A stretch of DNA of 45,359 bases from LSUCC0057 sp048549915 (GTDB lineage: Bacteria > Pseudomonadota > Gammaproteobacteria > Pseudomonadales > Porticoccaceae), in the NCBI GenBank assembly GCA_048549915.1, contig JBLYYE010000030.1, forward strand, positions 1-45,359, given 5' to 3'. The position numbers were made by a program, and so were the translations under genes. This document shows, one piece after another, positions 15,372 to 24,422 of this stretch; the stretch's first letter is position 1, and the number at the start of each line of letters is the position of its first letter. The notes below the pieces were generated by a model. That model was not told the DNA's origin. It searched no databases and was given only the letters and a program-made list of their open reading frames with translations.

Positions 15372-16865
15372 TTAGCGGCTCTGTTGGCTGCTGATGTAGT
15401 TCATTAACAGCGGGACCGGTCGGCCAGTCGACCCTTTGGCTGCTCCGTGCAGCCAAGCGGTACCGGCGATGTCCAAATGCGCCCAGCGCTGTCCCTTGGC
15501 AAAGCGAGCCAAGAAGCAACCGGCGGTGATGGTGCCCGCTTCGCGTCCGCCAATATTGGCCATATCGGCGAAGTTGCTCTTTAGTTGCTGGTCATACTCG
15601 GGCCACAGTGGCATCTGCCAGCAGCGGTCGCCGCTATTGTTGCCGCTGTTAATCAGGCCGTCAGCTAGTGATTGATCGTTGCTCATCAAGCCGCTGGCGT
15701 GGCTGCCCAGCGCCATCACGCAGGCGCCGGTGAGTGTGGCAATATCAATTATCGCTGCGGGCTTAAAACGGACCGAGTAGGTCAAGGCATCACAAAGAAT
15801 CAGCCGCCCTTCAGCGTCAGTGTTGAGGATTTCAATGGTCTGTCCCGACATGCTAGTGACGACATCTCCGGGTTTGGTGGCGCCGCCGCTGGGCATATTT
15901 TCAACGGCAGGTACTACGCCGATGACATTGACCGGAAGCTGCAGCTCTGCCAGTGCTGCAATTACCCCAAATACACTGGCGCCACCGCACATATCAAACT
16001 TCATCTCATCCATGCCGCCGCCGGGCTTAAGGCTGATGCCGCCAGTATCAAAAGTGACCGCCTTACCCACCAACACGATTGGAGCGGGTTTACCGCGACC
16101 CTTGACGCCTTGATAATTCATCACTATCAGCTTGGCCGGCTGATCGCTGCCAGCACTGACAGAGAGCAGTGAGCCCATTTTGAGCTTCTTCATGTCCGCT
16201 TCGCCGAGTACCTGGGTGGTCAGAGAGGCGTTGCCTTTGGCCATAGCTTGGGCCTGTTTGGCGAGGTAGTTGGGGGTACAGATATTTCCCGGTAGGTTGC
16301 CCAGATCTCGGGCAATATTCATGCCGTTACCCACGGCACTGCCATAGGCCAAGCCTTTTTTTGCGGCATTGGTCGCTGCACGGCTGGCAGCCCAGTAAGT
16401 TACTCCCTTAAGGCGGCAGGGTTGATGTTTAGTCGCGCCGCCCTTGTTATAGCGATAACTTGCCGCAGTAAAGCTTTGAGCTACCGCGGTGGCTAATGCC
16501 TGGTCGTCGGGTTGTTCGTCAACCGGTAGAGCTCCGCTGATCCAGAGCGCTTTTTTGCTCTGTCCTGAACAGATTTGCTGGGCTGCCGTGGCGATAATTT
16601 TGTCGCGGCTCTGCACATCTAAAGTGTCGCCATCTTGGTCACAGCCGACCAGAAGCAGGCGTTTGGCGCTTTTTCCGGGTATATGAAGAAGGCAGTGACT
16701 GCCGATTTTGGCACTGAAATCACCACTGTTAAGCAGGGCCTCGATGGCGCCGTCTAGGGCGGTATTTAACGCAGCGGCTTCAGCTTTAAGTTGTCGCCCG
16801 GTCGGCAGAATGAGAGAATCGGCACTGCTGGTGAGGATTGAGGCTGATGTTGCATTAAATTGCAT
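15372..16865 (-). CDS. pepA: Leucyl aminopeptidase PepA
   Basis: This M17 family metallo-aminopeptidase has 497 residues (E. coli 503) and works as a cytoplasmic hexamer. The family signature NTDAEGRL is near 345-352. The two-metal site includes K and D of VLVGKAVTFDTGGISLKPG, D of MKFDMCGG, and D and E of NTDAEGR. The N-terminal macro-like domain is less conserved. In E. coli PepA also binds DNA in Xer recombination and carAB control; nothing here tests that. It is divergent from lptF across 172 bases and leads the minus-strand operon with holC. Confidence 0.97.
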   Translation of the reverse strand: MQFNATSASILTSSADSLILPTGRQLKAEAAALNTALDGAIEALLNSGDFSAKIGSHCLLHIPGKSAKRLLLVGCDQDGDTLDVQSRDKIIATAAQQICSGQSKKALWISGALPVDEQPDDQALATAVAQSFTAASYRYNKGGATKHQPCRLKGVTYWAASRAATNAAKKGLAYGSAVGNGMNIARDLGNLPGNICTPNYLAKQAQAMAKGNASLTTQVLGEADMKKLKMGSLLSVSAGSDQPAKLIVMNYQGVKGRGKPAPIVLVGKAVTFDTGGISLKPGGGMDEMKFDMCGGASVFGVIAALAELQLPVNVIGVVPAVENMPSGGATKPGDVVTSMSGQTIEILNTDAEGRLILCDALTYSVRFKPAAIIDIATLTGACVMALGSHASGLMSNDQSLADGLINSGNNSGDRCWQMPLWPEYDQQLKSNFADMANIGGREAGTITAGCFLARFAKGQRWAHLDIAGTAWLHGAAKGSTGRPVPLLMNYISSQQSR

Positions 16866-17037
16866 GTCTTGCTCCGCTTCTAATGGTGGTTGTTCAAATA
16901 TTAGATTGTGTTTGAGCGGCCAAAAGCCAGCTGCAAACTACTTCAAATTAGTTGTGAAGATACCATTTTTGAATGACGGTGTCTGCGCGCTAAAGCGTGT
17001 GATGCAGTAAACAACATGAACCCATAGGCTTTATTGA

Positions 17038-18177
17038 GTGATAATTTTTCGGTACCTGAGTCGCGAACTGCTCGCCAACACTTTTGCTGTCTGCACGGTG
17101 TTGATGTTGGTGTTACTCAGTGGTCGTTTTGTACGCTATCTCGGTCAAGCTGTGGCAGGTAATCTCGAGCCCGGGGTGATATTTGCCATACTCGGTTACC
17201 GTATCCCTGACTTTATTCAGATGACTCTGCCGCTGGCTTTTTTTCTGGCGGTTATGCTGACTTTTGGTCGACTTTATGTTGAAAGTGAGATGAGCGTGTT
17301 GCGCAGTTGCGGTATCTCGGAGCGCAAATTGCTCGGCTATACGATGGTGGTAGGTGGAGCAATCGCCTTGCTGGTGGCTTGGCTGAGTTTTGTGGTGGCC
17401 CCCAGCGGTACCGCCAAATATGTCGAGCTCTACACGGCTCAGCAACAAAAATCAGAGCTCGATCAGCTCTCGGCACACAGATTTTACTCTCTCGACAAGG
17501 GCAACTTGACGGTTTATGCCGGTGCGGTGGATGAAGATCAATCGCTCTCTGAGTTATTTCTAGCGATGTTTCGGCCGGTGAGCGCTGATCACGGTCGCCA
17601 TCGTGAAGGCCTCGTGTTGGTGCGAGCCGCTTCCGGCAAGCAGTTGCGCGACAGTGAAGGCGGAGGTGACTATTTGGTGCTGGAGCAGGGTGTAAGGGTA
17701 GAGGGGAGACCGGGTAGCCCAGAATTTCGTCTCACTTATTTTGACCAATACGGTACCCGATTGAAGAGTGACGGAGTGGCTGCTCGCCGCCCCGATATTG
17801 ATTCGCTCTCTAGCAGCCAGTTGGCGCGCCCCTCTTCACCTGCTTTGACCGATGAGTATCGCGCCACTTGGCACTGGCGTTTGGCGCTGCCTATTTTAGT
17901 CTTGGTAGTCGGCTTATTAGCGGTACCGCTGGCGCGCACAGATCCCCGCAAGGGCCGCTTTGGACGGCTGTTGCCAGCGATTATTATTTACTTTGTCTAC
18001 CTTGTCGCGCTCAACGCTGTGCGGGGGAGTGCGTCAAGTGGCATCGTCTCTCCGGTTTTGGGTTTTGCTGGCGTACACAGCCTTTTTATCGGTTTGGCGC
18101 TGCTGCTTTTGTTCGTAGAAAAACTTCAGTTGAGCAGGCTGCCTAAACGGCCGCTGTGGTTGGGAGGTGGCGCGTGA
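17038..18177 (+). CDS. lptF: LPS export permease LptF
   Basis: LptF and LptG form the transmembrane part of the LptB2FG ABC exporter, which extracts lipopolysaccharide from the inner membrane. The 379-residue product has three N-terminal helices (about 12-30, 55-75, 100-120), a periplasmic beta-jellyroll region (about 125-275) and three C-terminal helices. Typical features are IIFRYLSRELL, DFIQMTLPLAFFLAVML, GRLYVESEMSVLRSCGIS (coupling helix contacting LptB) and WRLALPILVLVVGLLAVPLA. The start is GTG at 17038 and matches the family N terminus. It overlaps lptG by four bases and is divergent from pepA, as in pseudomonads. Confidence 0.96.
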   Translation: MIIFRYLSRELLANTFAVCTVLMLVLLSGRFVRYLGQAVAGNLEPGVIFAILGYRIPDFIQMTLPLAFFLAVMLTFGRLYVESEMSVLRSCGISERKLLGYTMVVGGAIALLVAWLSFVVAPSGTAKYVELYTAQQQKSELDQLSAHRFYSLDKGNLTVYAGAVDEDQSLSELFLAMFRPVSADHGRHREGLVLVRAASGKQLRDSEGGGDYLVLEQGVRVEGRPGSPEFRLTYFDQYGTRLKSDGVAARRPDIDSLSSSQLARPSSPALTDEYRATWHWRLALPILVLVVGLLAVPLARTDPRKGRFGRLLPAIIIYFVYLVALNAVRGSASSGIVSPVLGFAGVHSLFIGLALLLLFVEKLQLSRLPKRPLWLGGGA

Positions 18178-19262
18178 AAGCTATGCGACTGCTCAACCGT
18201 TATGTCGGTCGCCGTGTTGCGTTGGCTATTGCTATGGCGCTACTGGTGATTGTCGGCTTAGACGTGGTTGCAGAGGTGATCGATGAGCTAGGCGATGTAC
18301 GCAATGACTACCAGTTCCGCCAAGTGATGGAGTATGTGGCGCTAACTCTGCCTTCGCAGGCCTACGATTATCTGCCGTTCTCGGCATTGATAGGCTGTTT
18401 AGTCGGGCTCGGTATTCTCGCCGGCAACAGTGAAATTGTGGTGATGCGCGCAGCGGGGATTTCACTTTGGCGAATCATGGCGATGGTGATAAGACCCATT
18501 CTCTGGTTTGTGATGGCGGGTATGTTAGTGGGGGAGTTTGCCACCCCTTACCTTGATCAGCTCGCCGATGGCCGGCGTCAACTTCAGCGCAGCGGTCTGC
18601 AGAGTAGTGTCGACGATGGCGGCGTCTGGAGCGTAGAGGGTAACGAGTACATCTATATCAATGCGGTGTTCCCCGGGGGCGTGGTATTCGGTGTGACTCG
18701 CTACCAATTCGATGAGCAGCGCAAATTACAATCGGCCAGTTTTAGCACGCGGGCAACTTATAATCAGCAGCAGCGCCATTGGATAGAAGAAAATGTTGCA
18801 GTGACCCGTTTTTACAGCCGCGACGGCATCTCGCGAACCGAGGCGGACAAGTTAGTTACGCGTATCTGGTCCAGCGAGCTGACGCCGACACTGTTGCAAC
18901 AAAATATACTCGAACCGGAGAATCTCTCTATTCGCAGTCTCGACGCATATGTTGGGTTTTTAGGCCAACAGCAGCGCGATACTGGCGCTTACCAGTTAGC
19001 TTTCTGGGCCAAGGTGCTGCAGCCGCTAACGGTGATCGGTTTAGTGGTGCTGGCCGTGGCCTTTGTTTTTGGCCCGCTGCGCGAGTCGACAATGGGGTTG
19101 CGTATCTTTGTCGGTGTGGTCACCGGTATCGGCTTTCGCATTTTACAAGATATGCTTGAGCCATCGAGTTTGGTGTTTGGGTTTCCGCCGCTGTTGGCGG
19201 TCTGCGTGCCGATTGCGCTGTGTTTTTTGATTGGCGGCCGCCTGCTGCGCCGAGCAGCTTAA
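18174..19262 (+). CDS. lptG: LPS export permease LptG
   Basis: This second permease half of LptB2FG has 362 residues. GTG at 18174 was chosen because GGAGGT sits five bases before it and GTGA overlaps the lptF stop; an ATG at 18183 is possible. Family features are LLNRYVGRRVALAIAMALL, DVVAEVIDELGDV, LPFSALIGCLVGLGILAG and NSEIVVMRAAGISLWRI (coupling helix). A periplasmic domain occupies about 125-265, followed by a C-terminal three-helix block with VLAVAFVFGPLRESTMGLRI. It is cotranscribed with lptF. Confidence 0.96.
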   Translation: MKAMRLLNRYVGRRVALAIAMALLVIVGLDVVAEVIDELGDVRNDYQFRQVMEYVALTLPSQAYDYLPFSALIGCLVGLGILAGNSEIVVMRAAGISLWRIMAMVIRPILWFVMAGMLVGEFATPYLDQLADGRRQLQRSGLQSSVDDGGVWSVEGNEYIYINAVFPGGVVFGVTRYQFDEQRKLQSASFSTRATYNQQQRHWIEENVAVTRFYSRDGISRTEADKLVTRIWSSELTPTLLQQNILEPENLSIRSLDAYVGFLGQQQRDTGAYQLAFWAKVLQPLTVIGLVVLAVAFVFGPLRESTMGLRIFVGVVTGIGFRILQDMLEPSSLVFGFPPLLAVCVPIALCFLIGGRLLRRAA

Positions 19263-19269
19263 GCGGCCT

Positions 19270-19755
19270 TTAAGACTCTTTACTTTTGGGGAGTACGACC
19301 ACTTCGGTGGCAGTGGTCCGGTCGTGCCAACATTCGCGCGCCGGCAGCAGTGCCATCCAATAGCCGAGTCCCAAAACAGCCATGGAGAGCGGTGCCAACA
19401 GAACCCGCAACCACGCTTGTTTTAGTGTAATGAGATGATGGCCAGCTTGTTGGGTGCGCAGGCGCCAAGCTTTCATGCCCAGGGTCTGGCCCTGCTTGCG
19501 CCAACAGATGACATAGTAACTGCCCAGTGTCGCCCAATAGCCGGCTATAAGTGGCAGTTGCACAGTGAGCGTTGCCGGTAGGTCGCGTTCTTCGCTGCCG
19601 GTGACAGTTATGCGCACAATAGTGACCACGGCAAAATAAGCCACTGTGAGTGCGAAAAGTATAAATAAGTCATAAACCAGGGCAGCCAAGCGTCGCAGCA
19701 GGCTAGCGCTGGGTAGTTCAATAAACGAATCGGCTGTGGTGGTGTGGTCAGACAT
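19270..19755 (-). CDS. RDD family membrane protein
   Basis: This 161-residue inner-membrane protein has the RDD-domain layout. Its first helix (LLRRLAALVYDLFILFALTV) holds the Arg...Asp pair that names the family. A second helix lies near 68-88 (LIAGYWATLGSYYVICW) and a third near 118-138. GQTLGMKAWRLR is the usual loop after the second helix. The function of the family is poorly defined; some members are transport-related. It converges on lptG with seven bases between the stops. Confidence 0.88.
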   Translation of the reverse strand: MSDHTTTADSFIELPSASLLRRLAALVYDLFILFALTVAYFAVVTIVRITVTGSEERDLPATLTVQLPLIAGYWATLGSYYVICWRKQGQTLGMKAWRLRTQQAGHHLITLKQAWLRVLLAPLSMAVLGLGYWMALLPARECWHDRTTATEVVVLPKSKES

Positions 19756-19862
19756 GTTTGGCTCTAGTGTTATCGAGTAGTTAAACCCATGATAATCTGC
19801 GCCGGCTCAGTATTGAATAGCAAACTGCATCAAGAAAAAAATTAAATGATTGGAGAGAACCT

Positions 19863-20591
19863 TTGAACTGGATTTATGGTATCCACGCAGTGCAATCGCT
19901 GTTGAAGTCAGCGCCTGAAAGGGTGCTGCAGTTGCGTCTGCAGCGCAACCGCAATGATGCGCGCCTGCAAAAAGTGCAGCGTCTCGCCGAGCAGCAACAG
20001 ATAGCCTTTCAGTGGGTGAGTGCCGATGAGCTCAATCAGCTGGTAGATGGCCGCCACCAAGGTGTGGCTGCTGAATGTGCAGAGGGTGAGACCCACGACG
20101 AAGGTTATCTCTTTGAACTGCTTGCCAAAAGTGAAAAGCCGCCACTGTTTTTAGTCCTCGACGGCATTACCGATCCGCACAATTTGGGTGCTTGTCTGCG
20201 CTCGGCTGATGGGGCGGGTGTGGCTGCAGTCATTATTCCGCGCGACAACTCGGTAGGGATCACTCCGGTGGTCGCCAAGGTGGCATGTGGTGCCGCTGAG
20301 ACGGTGCCGCTGGTGGTGGTGACTAATCTTGCGCGCTGTTTAGATAAGTTGCGTGCCGAAGGGGTCTGGACTGTCGGCGCGGCGGGGGAGGCTGAATCGT
20401 CCCTGTACGATCTCGACCTGACCGGTTCGATCGCTATTTTGTTGGGTGCCGAGGAGCGTGGTATGCGCAGGTTGACCCGAGAGCAGTGCGATTACACAGC
20501 AAAATTGCCCATGGCTGGCAGTGTCAGCAGCCTCAATGTGTCGGTCGCCACGGGTGTATTTCTCTACGAGGCGGTGCGTCAACGCCGTTAG
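19863..20591 (+). CDS. rlmB: 23S rRNA (guanosine-2251-2'-O)-methyltransferase RlmB
   Basis: This SPOUT-class (TrmH/SpoU) methyltransferase has 242 residues (E. coli 243). It methylates the 2'-O of G2251 in the 23S rRNA P loop. The N-terminal substrate-binding domain begins NWIYGIHAVQSLL. The knotted catalytic domain has ITDPHNLGACLRSADGAGV, LLGAEERGMRRLTREQCD and the knot motif LPMAGSVSSLNVSVATGV. Translation begins at TTG 19863, five bases after GGAGAG. It lies upstream of the rpsF operon, as in pseudomonads. Confidence 0.96.
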   Translation: MNWIYGIHAVQSLLKSAPERVLQLRLQRNRNDARLQKVQRLAEQQQIAFQWVSADELNQLVDGRHQGVAAECAEGETHDEGYLFELLAKSEKPPLFLVLDGITDPHNLGACLRSADGAGVAAVIIPRDNSVGITPVVAKVACGAAETVPLVVVTNLARCLDKLRAEGVWTVGAAGEAESSLYDLDLTGSIAILLGAEERGMRRLTREQCDYTAKLPMAGSVSSLNVSVATGVFLYEAVRQRR

Positions 20592-20647
20592 AGAGGCCGG
20601 CCCGCTTCGCGGGGGTTCTCGGCGGGTCCAGAGCGCTGAGGCGGCGG

Positions 20648-20676
20648 TTGCATCTGCCGGGGTTAATCACTACAAT
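20648..20676 (+). promoter_or_regulatory. Promoter of the rpsF operon
   Basis: TTGCAT (20648-20653), a 17-base spacer and TACAAT (20671-20676) match the sigma-70 consensus well. The following bases (TGCGCGCCC) are GC-rich, as in growth-rate-controlled ribosomal promoters. It lies 113 bases before the rpsF start. Confidence 0.6.
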
Positions 20677-20789
20677 TGCGCGCCCTTTATTGCCCGGGGT
20701 TCAATAATTTGAAAATAGGGCACTCCTTGCTTCACCGCAATTGCCAAGCTGGCTTTGACGGGAGGCATAATTTTCCACAAGGAGAGACA

Positions 20790-21242
20790 ATGCGTCACTA
20801 CGAAATCGTCTTTCTGGTCCACCCCGACCAGAGCGAGCAAGTATCAGGTATGGTTGAGCGTTACACCGCATCAATTGAAGCGGGCAACGGTAAAGTTCAC
20901 CGTCTAGAAGATTGGGGTCGCCGTCAATTGGCTTACCCGATCAATAAAGTTCACAAAGCTCACTACGTCCTCATGAACATTGAGTGCTCGCAAGAAGTGC
21001 TCGATGAGCTCGAGTCTACCTTCCGCTACAACGATGCAGTTTTGCGCAGTATGGTTATCCGTACGCCCGAGGCTGTCACTGGCGAATCAGCAGTGATGAA
21101 ATCAGAAAACGCTGACAAAGCTGATCGCGAAGCTCGCGAGCGCCGCGCCGCTGCCCGCGCCAAAGCTGACGAAGCTAAAGCAGCTGCCGATGTAGCTGCC
21201 CAAGAAGGTGAACAAACTGAGACTGAAGAGGCGGGAGAGTAA
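20790..21242 (+). CDS. rpsF: Ribosomal protein bS6
   Basis: bS6 pairs with bS18 on the central domain of the 30S subunit. The protein has 150 residues; MRHYEIVFLVHPDQSEQV, EDWGRRQLAYPINK, AHYVLMNIE and FRYNDAVLRSMVIR are family blocks. ATG at 20790 was chosen because AAGGAGAG lies just before it and the family starts here; the longer frame is spurious. An Ala/Lys/Glu-rich tail (about 105-150) ending EEAGE exceeds the E. coli protein by about 20 residues. E. coli bS6 is extended with glutamates by RimK; whether that happens here is unknown. It is followed two bases later by rpsR. Confidence 0.97.
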   Translation: MRHYEIVFLVHPDQSEQVSGMVERYTASIEAGNGKVHRLEDWGRRQLAYPINKVHKAHYVLMNIECSQEVLDELESTFRYNDAVLRSMVIRTPEAVTGESAVMKSENADKADREARERRAAARAKADEAKAAADVAAQEGEQTETEEAGE

Positions 21243-21244
21243 TC

Positions 21245-21472
21245 ATGAGTAAATTCATTCGTCGTCGTAAATTCTGTCGTTTCAGCGCCGAAGGTGCACC
21301 TGCTATCGACTACAAAGATGTAGAGATGCTGCGCAACTACGTATCTGAAACAGGTAAAATCGTCCCTAGCCGTATCACTGGCACCAAAGCGCGTTACCAG
21401 CGCCAGTTGTCTGATGCGATTAAACGCGCTCGCTACATTGCGCTGCTGCCTTACAGCGACGCACACAAGTAA
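21245..21472 (+). CDS. rpsR: Ribosomal protein bS18
   Basis: This 30S protein of 75 residues is the same length as E. coli bS18. RRRKFCRFSAEG, IDYKDVEMLRNYVSETGKIVPSR, ITGTKARYQRQLSDAIKRAR and the terminal YIALLPYSDAHK are diagnostic. It begins two bases after rpsF, so the bS6-bS18 pair is made together in equal amounts. Confidence 0.98.
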   Translation: MSKFIRRRKFCRFSAEGAPAIDYKDVEMLRNYVSETGKIVPSRITGTKARYQRQLSDAIKRARYIALLPYSDAHK

Positions 21473-21490
21473 GCTAGACGTTTTACTGTT

Positions 21491-22336
21491 TTGAAAGCGC
21501 TTGCACAATTTATTATGCGCGGGCGTTGGCAGGCAGCTGCGGTTGCCTGCTTTGGGAATTTCGTCCCAATCATAAGTCCTGCTGCAGTGGCCTTGGTCAG
21601 TCTGCGCCAGGGTAGTGTCGAAGGAGTGCGGTTGGCCCCTTGGGCACTTTTGCCAAGCTTGGCGCTATTATTCGGCGGTGGACAAGATTCACTGCTGACA
21701 GTAGCTTCCATAGCCGTGGTGCTAGTAGTGCTGGTCGCAGCATCCGTGTTGCGCAGTTCGGCCTCCTGGGCATCGGCAGTAATGGCTGCTACCGCCTGTA
21801 GTGTGGTTGCCTCACTGCTATTGATGACACTGGGTGCGAGTCAGCTCATGTCGGCAACCCAGTTGCTGGCTGAGATGCTCTCTGAGCTGAGCACTGAACA
21901 GGCGCCGCTGCCGATTGCAGCAACACCGCTGTTTGTAGCCGGCCTATTTGGCTGGATAGTCGCAGTGGGCAGTTTGATTGCACTGCTCGTCGCCCGCTGG
22001 TGGCAAGCGTCGCTCTTCAACCCGGGTGGGTTTGGCAGTGAGTTTCGTCAGCTGCGGTTGGGAATGGGCAGTGCGGTAGTCCTGGCGACAATGGTCGCAC
22101 TGGGTTGGCTGCAGGGGGTTGATTATCGCCCTTGGGTAGAGCTTTTAGCTCTGCCACTGTTGTTCTCAGGTTTGGCACTGCTGCACTACATTGCGGCGGC
22201 GCGAGGTTTAGGCTCGTTATGGTTGGGTTTGGTTTACGGTGGATTGGTACTATCCGATTCACTGAATATGGTAATTGTCGGGCTGGCCTGTATTGATAGC
22301 CTGATTAATATTCGCTTGCGAGTTGCCGCCAAATAG
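21491..22336 (+). CDS. Multi-pass membrane protein between rpsR and rplI
   Basis: This 281-residue protein has about seven or eight hydrophobic segments: near 15-40, 50-65, 70-90, 95-118, 142-168, 190-208, 218-232 and 243-262. A predicted membrane protein of the DUF2232/YybS-like type occupies this same slot between rpsR and rplI in pseudomonads, so this is a positional counterpart. No catalytic motif is seen and the function is unknown. The start is TTG at 21491, 18 bases after rpsR, with no strong ribosome site. An ATG at 21515 (MRGRWQAAAV) is an alternative and would lose eight residues. Confidence 0.8.
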   Translation: MKALAQFIMRGRWQAAAVACFGNFVPIISPAAVALVSLRQGSVEGVRLAPWALLPSLALLFGGGQDSLLTVASIAVVLVVLVAASVLRSSASWASAVMAATACSVVASLLLMTLGASQLMSATQLLAEMLSELSTEQAPLPIAATPLFVAGLFGWIVAVGSLIALLVARWWQASLFNPGGFGSEFRQLRLGMGSAVVLATMVALGWLQGVDYRPWVELLALPLLFSGLALLHYIAAARGLGSLWLGLVYGGLVLSDSLNMVIVGLACIDSLINIRLRVAAK

Positions 22337-22372
22337 CGGTGGCTGCAAAACGATTTTACAGAGGATAGAGCA

Positions 22373-22822
22373 ATGGAAGTTATTCTGTTAGAAAAAATTG
22401 GCCGTCTTGGCGCCCTGGGCGACAAAGTCAGTGTTAAGTCGGGCTATGGTCGCAACTACTTGGTGCCCCAAGGTAAAGCGGTTTATGCCACTGCGGCAAA
22501 TACTGCTGAATTTGAATCACGCCGCGCAGAGCTAGAAGCTGCTCAAGCCGCTACCTTGGCTGCAGCACAAGCTCGCGCCGATAAAGTGGCAGCGATCGCA
22601 ACTGTCACCATCAGCGCTGTTGCTGGCGATGAGGGCAAGCTGTTCGGCTCTATTGGCGCTCGCGAAATTGCTGATGCTATCACCGCAGCAGGCGGCGAAG
22701 TTGATCGCAGCGAAGTGAAATTGCCGGAAGGCCCACTGCGTGAAGTTGGCGAAGTTTCAATTGATATCCAGCTGCACTCAGACGTTGTTCAAGCGATTAC
22801 AGTCGCGGTAGTCGGCGAGTAA
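22373..22822 (+). CDS. rplI: Ribosomal protein bL9
   Basis: This 50S protein has 149 residues, as in E. coli. The N-terminal rRNA-binding domain has EVILLEKIGRLGALGDKVSV, KSGYGRNYLVPQGKA and AVYATAANTAEFE. A long connecting helix is Ala/Glu-rich. The C-terminal domain includes GKLFGSIGAREIADAI and the terminal VQAITVAVVGE. AGAGGATAGAGC precedes the ATG. A terminator closes the operon at 22864-22897. Confidence 0.98.
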   Translation: MEVILLEKIGRLGALGDKVSVKSGYGRNYLVPQGKAVYATAANTAEFESRRAELEAAQAATLAAAQARADKVAAIATVTISAVAGDEGKLFGSIGAREIADAITAAGGEVDRSEVKLPEGPLREVGEVSIDIQLHSDVVQAITVAVVGE

Positions 22823-22833
22823 TTACGCTGCTG

Positions 22834-22905
22834 GCGCACTTCGGTGCGCTAACAACATTGTCAAACGGCACCGTCTCTGAAAAGATACGGTGCCGTTGTT
22901 GTTTC
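22834..22905 (+). terminator. Double hairpin terminator after rplI
   Basis: Two hairpins lie between rplI and dnaB. GCGCAC-TTCG-GTGCGC (22834-22849) comes first. A strong 11-bp stem follows, AACGGCACCGT (22864-22874) with ACGGTGCCGTT (22887-22897), then GTTGTTTC. The second is the likelier terminator, though its T run is interrupted, so read-through into dnaB is possible. Confidence 0.65.
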
Positions 22906-22924
22906 AAGACGATAGAATTTACCT

Positions 22925-24373
22925 ATGAACGAAGCTCTCTACGCTGAACCCACCGCCAGCCAACCGCTGCCCCACTCCATAGAGGGTGAGCAGGCTGTGC
23001 TCGGCGGGCTGATGCTCAAAAATGAAGCGTATGACACCGTCGCTGAGCTGCTTGAAAGTGACGACTTCTACAGCCGTGACCACCGTCTAATTTTTGCTGC
23101 AATGGGCCGTTTGGCGGAACAGCAGCAGCCATTTGACCCAATTACCCTGAGCGAGGCACTGCAAGCGAGCGGCGACTTGACCTCGGTTGGCGGTGCGGAT
23201 TACTTGGTCGAACTGGCTCACAATACGCCGAGTTCCGCCAACATTAACTCTTACGCCCAGATTGTGCTGGAGCGGTCAACTATTCGCCAGCTGATAGGCG
23301 CAGCTAGCGACATTGTCAGCAAAGGTTACAATCCGCTCGGTTGGGATAGCCAGCGGCTGCTCGCTGAAGCGGAGCAAAAGCTCCAAGATATTATTGAGAA
23401 TCGCCCCAAAAAGGGGGGGTTCAAAGAAGTTAATGCCCTGCTAAAAGAGACGGTGGTGCGGCTGGAAGAGCTGTTCCGTTCCGATACATCGATAACGGGT
23501 GTGAGCACCGGGTGGCAAGAGCTCGACGATATGACCTCCGGTTGGCAGCGCTCCGACCTAATTATTGTCGCTGGCCGTCCCTCGATGGGTAAGACCTCAT
23601 TCGCAATGAATACTGTTGAACATGCAGTCCTCCATCAAGATAAACCGGTTTTGGTGTTCTCTCTAGAGATGCCGGCCAGCCAGCTGGTGATGCGGATGCT
23701 CTCTTCGCTTGGGAAAATCGATCAGACCAAAATGCGCACTGGTAATCTAGGTGAAGATGATTGGCCGCGGCTCAGTGCAGCTGCCCAGCGCCTCAAAGAT
23801 CGCCCGTTGTTTATCGAAGACTCGCCTGGCCTCACCCCCTTGGAGATGCGCAACCGTATCAAGCAGTTTACCAAAGAGCGTGTAGAGCAGCTGCGCCAAG
23901 CCTGGCACGCCGAGCACGGTGGTGATGTACAGCCGGATATGGAGGCGCTTTACCAGCAGGCTGAGCCCGGTTTGATTATGGTTGATTATCTGCAGCTGAT
24001 GACCGGTAGCAACCCGGGGGAGGGGCGCGTACAGGAGATTTCGCAGATCTCTCGCGAGCTCAAGCACTTGGCCCGAGAGTACAACTGCCCAATGATAGCT
24101 CTCTCTCAGTTGAGCCGTAATCTCGAACAGCGTCCCAACAAGCGTCCGATCAACTCAGATCTGCGCGAATCGGGTGCCATTGAGCAGGATGCCGATGTCA
24201 TCGTGTTCATCTATCGCGATGAGGTCTACAACGAGGACAGCCCAGAGAAAGGTATCGCTGAAATCATCCTCGGTAAACAGCGCAACGGGCCTATTGGTAC
24301 TGCGCGTTTGACCTTCCTCGGCAAGTACACCCGCTTTGAAAACCTGGTTGGCGACTACTTCGCTGGCGAGTAA
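22925..24373 (+). CDS. dnaB: Replicative DNA helicase DnaB
   Basis: This hexameric fork helicase has 482 residues (E. coli 471). The N-terminal domain, which binds primase, has PHSIEGEQAVLGGLML and SSANINSYAQIV. A linker region (about 155-180) follows. The RecA-like domain has Walker A AGRPSMGKTSFAMN (about 215-228), EMPASQLVMRMLSSLGKID and Walker B IMVDYLQLM. QLSRNLEQRPNKRP and SDLRESGAIEQDADVIVFIYRD also lie there. No intein interrupts the Walker A or H4 sites where DnaB inteins usually sit. The rplI-dnaB order is conserved in pseudomonads. Confidence 0.98.
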   Translation: MNEALYAEPTASQPLPHSIEGEQAVLGGLMLKNEAYDTVAELLESDDFYSRDHRLIFAAMGRLAEQQQPFDPITLSEALQASGDLTSVGGADYLVELAHNTPSSANINSYAQIVLERSTIRQLIGAASDIVSKGYNPLGWDSQRLLAEAEQKLQDIIENRPKKGGFKEVNALLKETVVRLEELFRSDTSITGVSTGWQELDDMTSGWQRSDLIIVAGRPSMGKTSFAMNTVEHAVLHQDKPVLVFSLEMPASQLVMRMLSSLGKIDQTKMRTGNLGEDDWPRLSAAAQRLKDRPLFIEDSPGLTPLEMRNRIKQFTKERVEQLRQAWHAEHGGDVQPDMEALYQQAEPGLIMVDYLQLMTGSNPGEGRVQEISQISRELKHLAREYNCPMIALSQLSRNLEQRPNKRPINSDLRESGAIEQDADVIVFIYRDEVYNEDSPEKGIAEIILGKQRNGPIGTARLTFLGKYTRFENLVGDYFAGE

Positions 24374-24422
24374 TTTTTTCCCTTGTTGCCTACTCTAGAG
24401 CAGCAATTGCTAGGATTTTAAT

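Noticed and set aside
20591..20620. Hairpin CCCGC-TTC-GCGGG after rlmB, a possible terminator.
   Set aside because: The stem is only five pairs and no T run follows, so a terminator cannot be supported.
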